In this document: positions 63,881 to 64,000 of the stretch, in pieces
Layout: each line of letters begins with the position of its first letter
Numbering within the stretch: the stretch's first letter is position 1
Origin: Deltaproteobacteria bacterium
GTDB taxonomy: Bacteria; Desulfobacterota; Syntrophobacteria; Syntrophobacterales; Syntrophobacteraceae
DNA length: 64,000 nt
Direction: 5' to 3'
NCBI GenBank assembly: GCA_021780695.1
Contig: JAJXYD010000004.1
Span: 61,144 to 125,143 of the forward strand
Notes under the pieces: generated by a model
What the model saw: the letters and a program-made list of their open reading frames with translations, nothing else
Database searches by the model: none
What the model was told of the DNA's origin: nothing
Made by a program: the position numbers and the translations under genes

Positions 63881-64000
63881 GTAGAGTAGAGAGCAGGTTT
63901 TGACCCTGCCCTCCCTCATCAAACCGTGCATGCGGTTTTCCCGCACACGGCTTTCCGATGTTCTTCACCGCGAGGCATGCGCCTTCGTCCAGCCTGCTGT
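63881..64000 (-). mobile_element. 3' end of a group II intron (domains V and VI)
   Basis: Minus strand 63953-63921 forms a domain V hairpin: AAGCCGTG pairs with CACGGTTT, containing the catalytic AGC triad, then a bulge, TGCGG with CCGCA and a GAAA-type loop. Downstream GGCAGG/CCTGC with a following CTCTCTACTCTAC is a domain VI-like stem and intron end, putting the 3' splice site at 63881/63880. The reverse transcriptase would lie beyond the right edge. Confidence 0.72.

Overview
This is a 64 kb stretch of bacterial chromosome, moderately GC-rich and gene-dense. The gene families point to an anaerobic Desulfobacterota (deltaproteobacterium-like) organism, perhaps near Syntrophobacteria. The evidence is a futalosine-pathway menaquinone locus, a MetF fused to a MetV-type cysteine-rich domain, a rubrerythrin-like protein, an mDAP-type murein cluster and a GlrK-QseG-GlrR sigma-54 system. 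The assignment is inference; no rRNA is present.

Layout. 1-6.4 kb (+): an exporter operon (TolC-like outer membrane protein cut by the left edge, YbhG-like adaptor, double-ATPase YbhF, permeases YbhS and YbhR). 6.4-24 kb (-): an HD phosphohydrolase and the dcw division/cell-wall cluster, transcribed mraZ-rsmH-ftsL-ftsI-murE-murF-murD-ftsW-murC-murB-ftsQ-ftsA-ftsZ. mraY and murG are missing from their usual places. 24-27.2 kb (-): recD2 and an L,D-transpeptidase-like protein. 27.4-32.1 kb (-): pentose-phosphate operon tkt-tal-zwf. 32.4-33.2 kb (+): murI. 33.2-36.9 kb (-): glutamate dehydrogenase and a PEP-synthase-like protein without a phosphohistidine domain. 37-38.7 kb (-): an IspH-UbiA fusion. 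39-41.8 kb (+): mqnB, mqnD and an unknown gene. 42-42.7 kb (+): a TerC/YjbE membrane protein, followed by a broken ATPase relic. 43.6-48.1 kb (+): a second tripartite exporter (MacB/DevC-like permease, ATPase, HlyD adaptor, NodT-like outer membrane lipoprotein). 48.1-51.9 kb (-): a MetF-MetV-type fusion, a small unknown gene, epmA and efp. 52-53.5 kb (+): eno and tRNA-Cys. 53.5-56 kb (-): rubrerythrin-like protein, flavodoxin, MFS relic (+), glycine-zipper lipoprotein and a lone receiver. 56-59.7 kb (-): GlrR-like activator, QseG-like lipoprotein and GlrK-like kinase. 60-63.4 kb (-): marR-MFS-isochorismatase-like hydrolase-OmpR-type regulator. The right edge holds a DUF362-like fragment, short GGGATAG repeats and the 3' end of a group II intron.

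How the genes work together. The dcw cluster, murI and the L,D-transpeptidase serve murein synthesis and division. MraZ has a four-copy operator array at its own promoter and start codon. The IspH-UbiA fusion, mqnB and mqnD link isoprenoid supply to menaquinone. The GlrK-type operon has a good sigma-54 promoter, so its own activator may drive it. The last operon encodes its own MarR repressor and ends in an OmpR-type regulator that lacks the phospho-acceptor aspartate.

The strongest leads are the absent mraY and murG, the 10-bp-phased MraZ boxes, the sigma-54 promoter of the GlrK-type operon together with a GAFTSA variant in its activator, the Asp-less response regulator, the IspH-UbiA fusion beside mqnBD, and the PEP-synthase-like protein cotranscribed with glutamate dehydrogenase. 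I did not find a CRISPR array, prophage or recognisable defence island.
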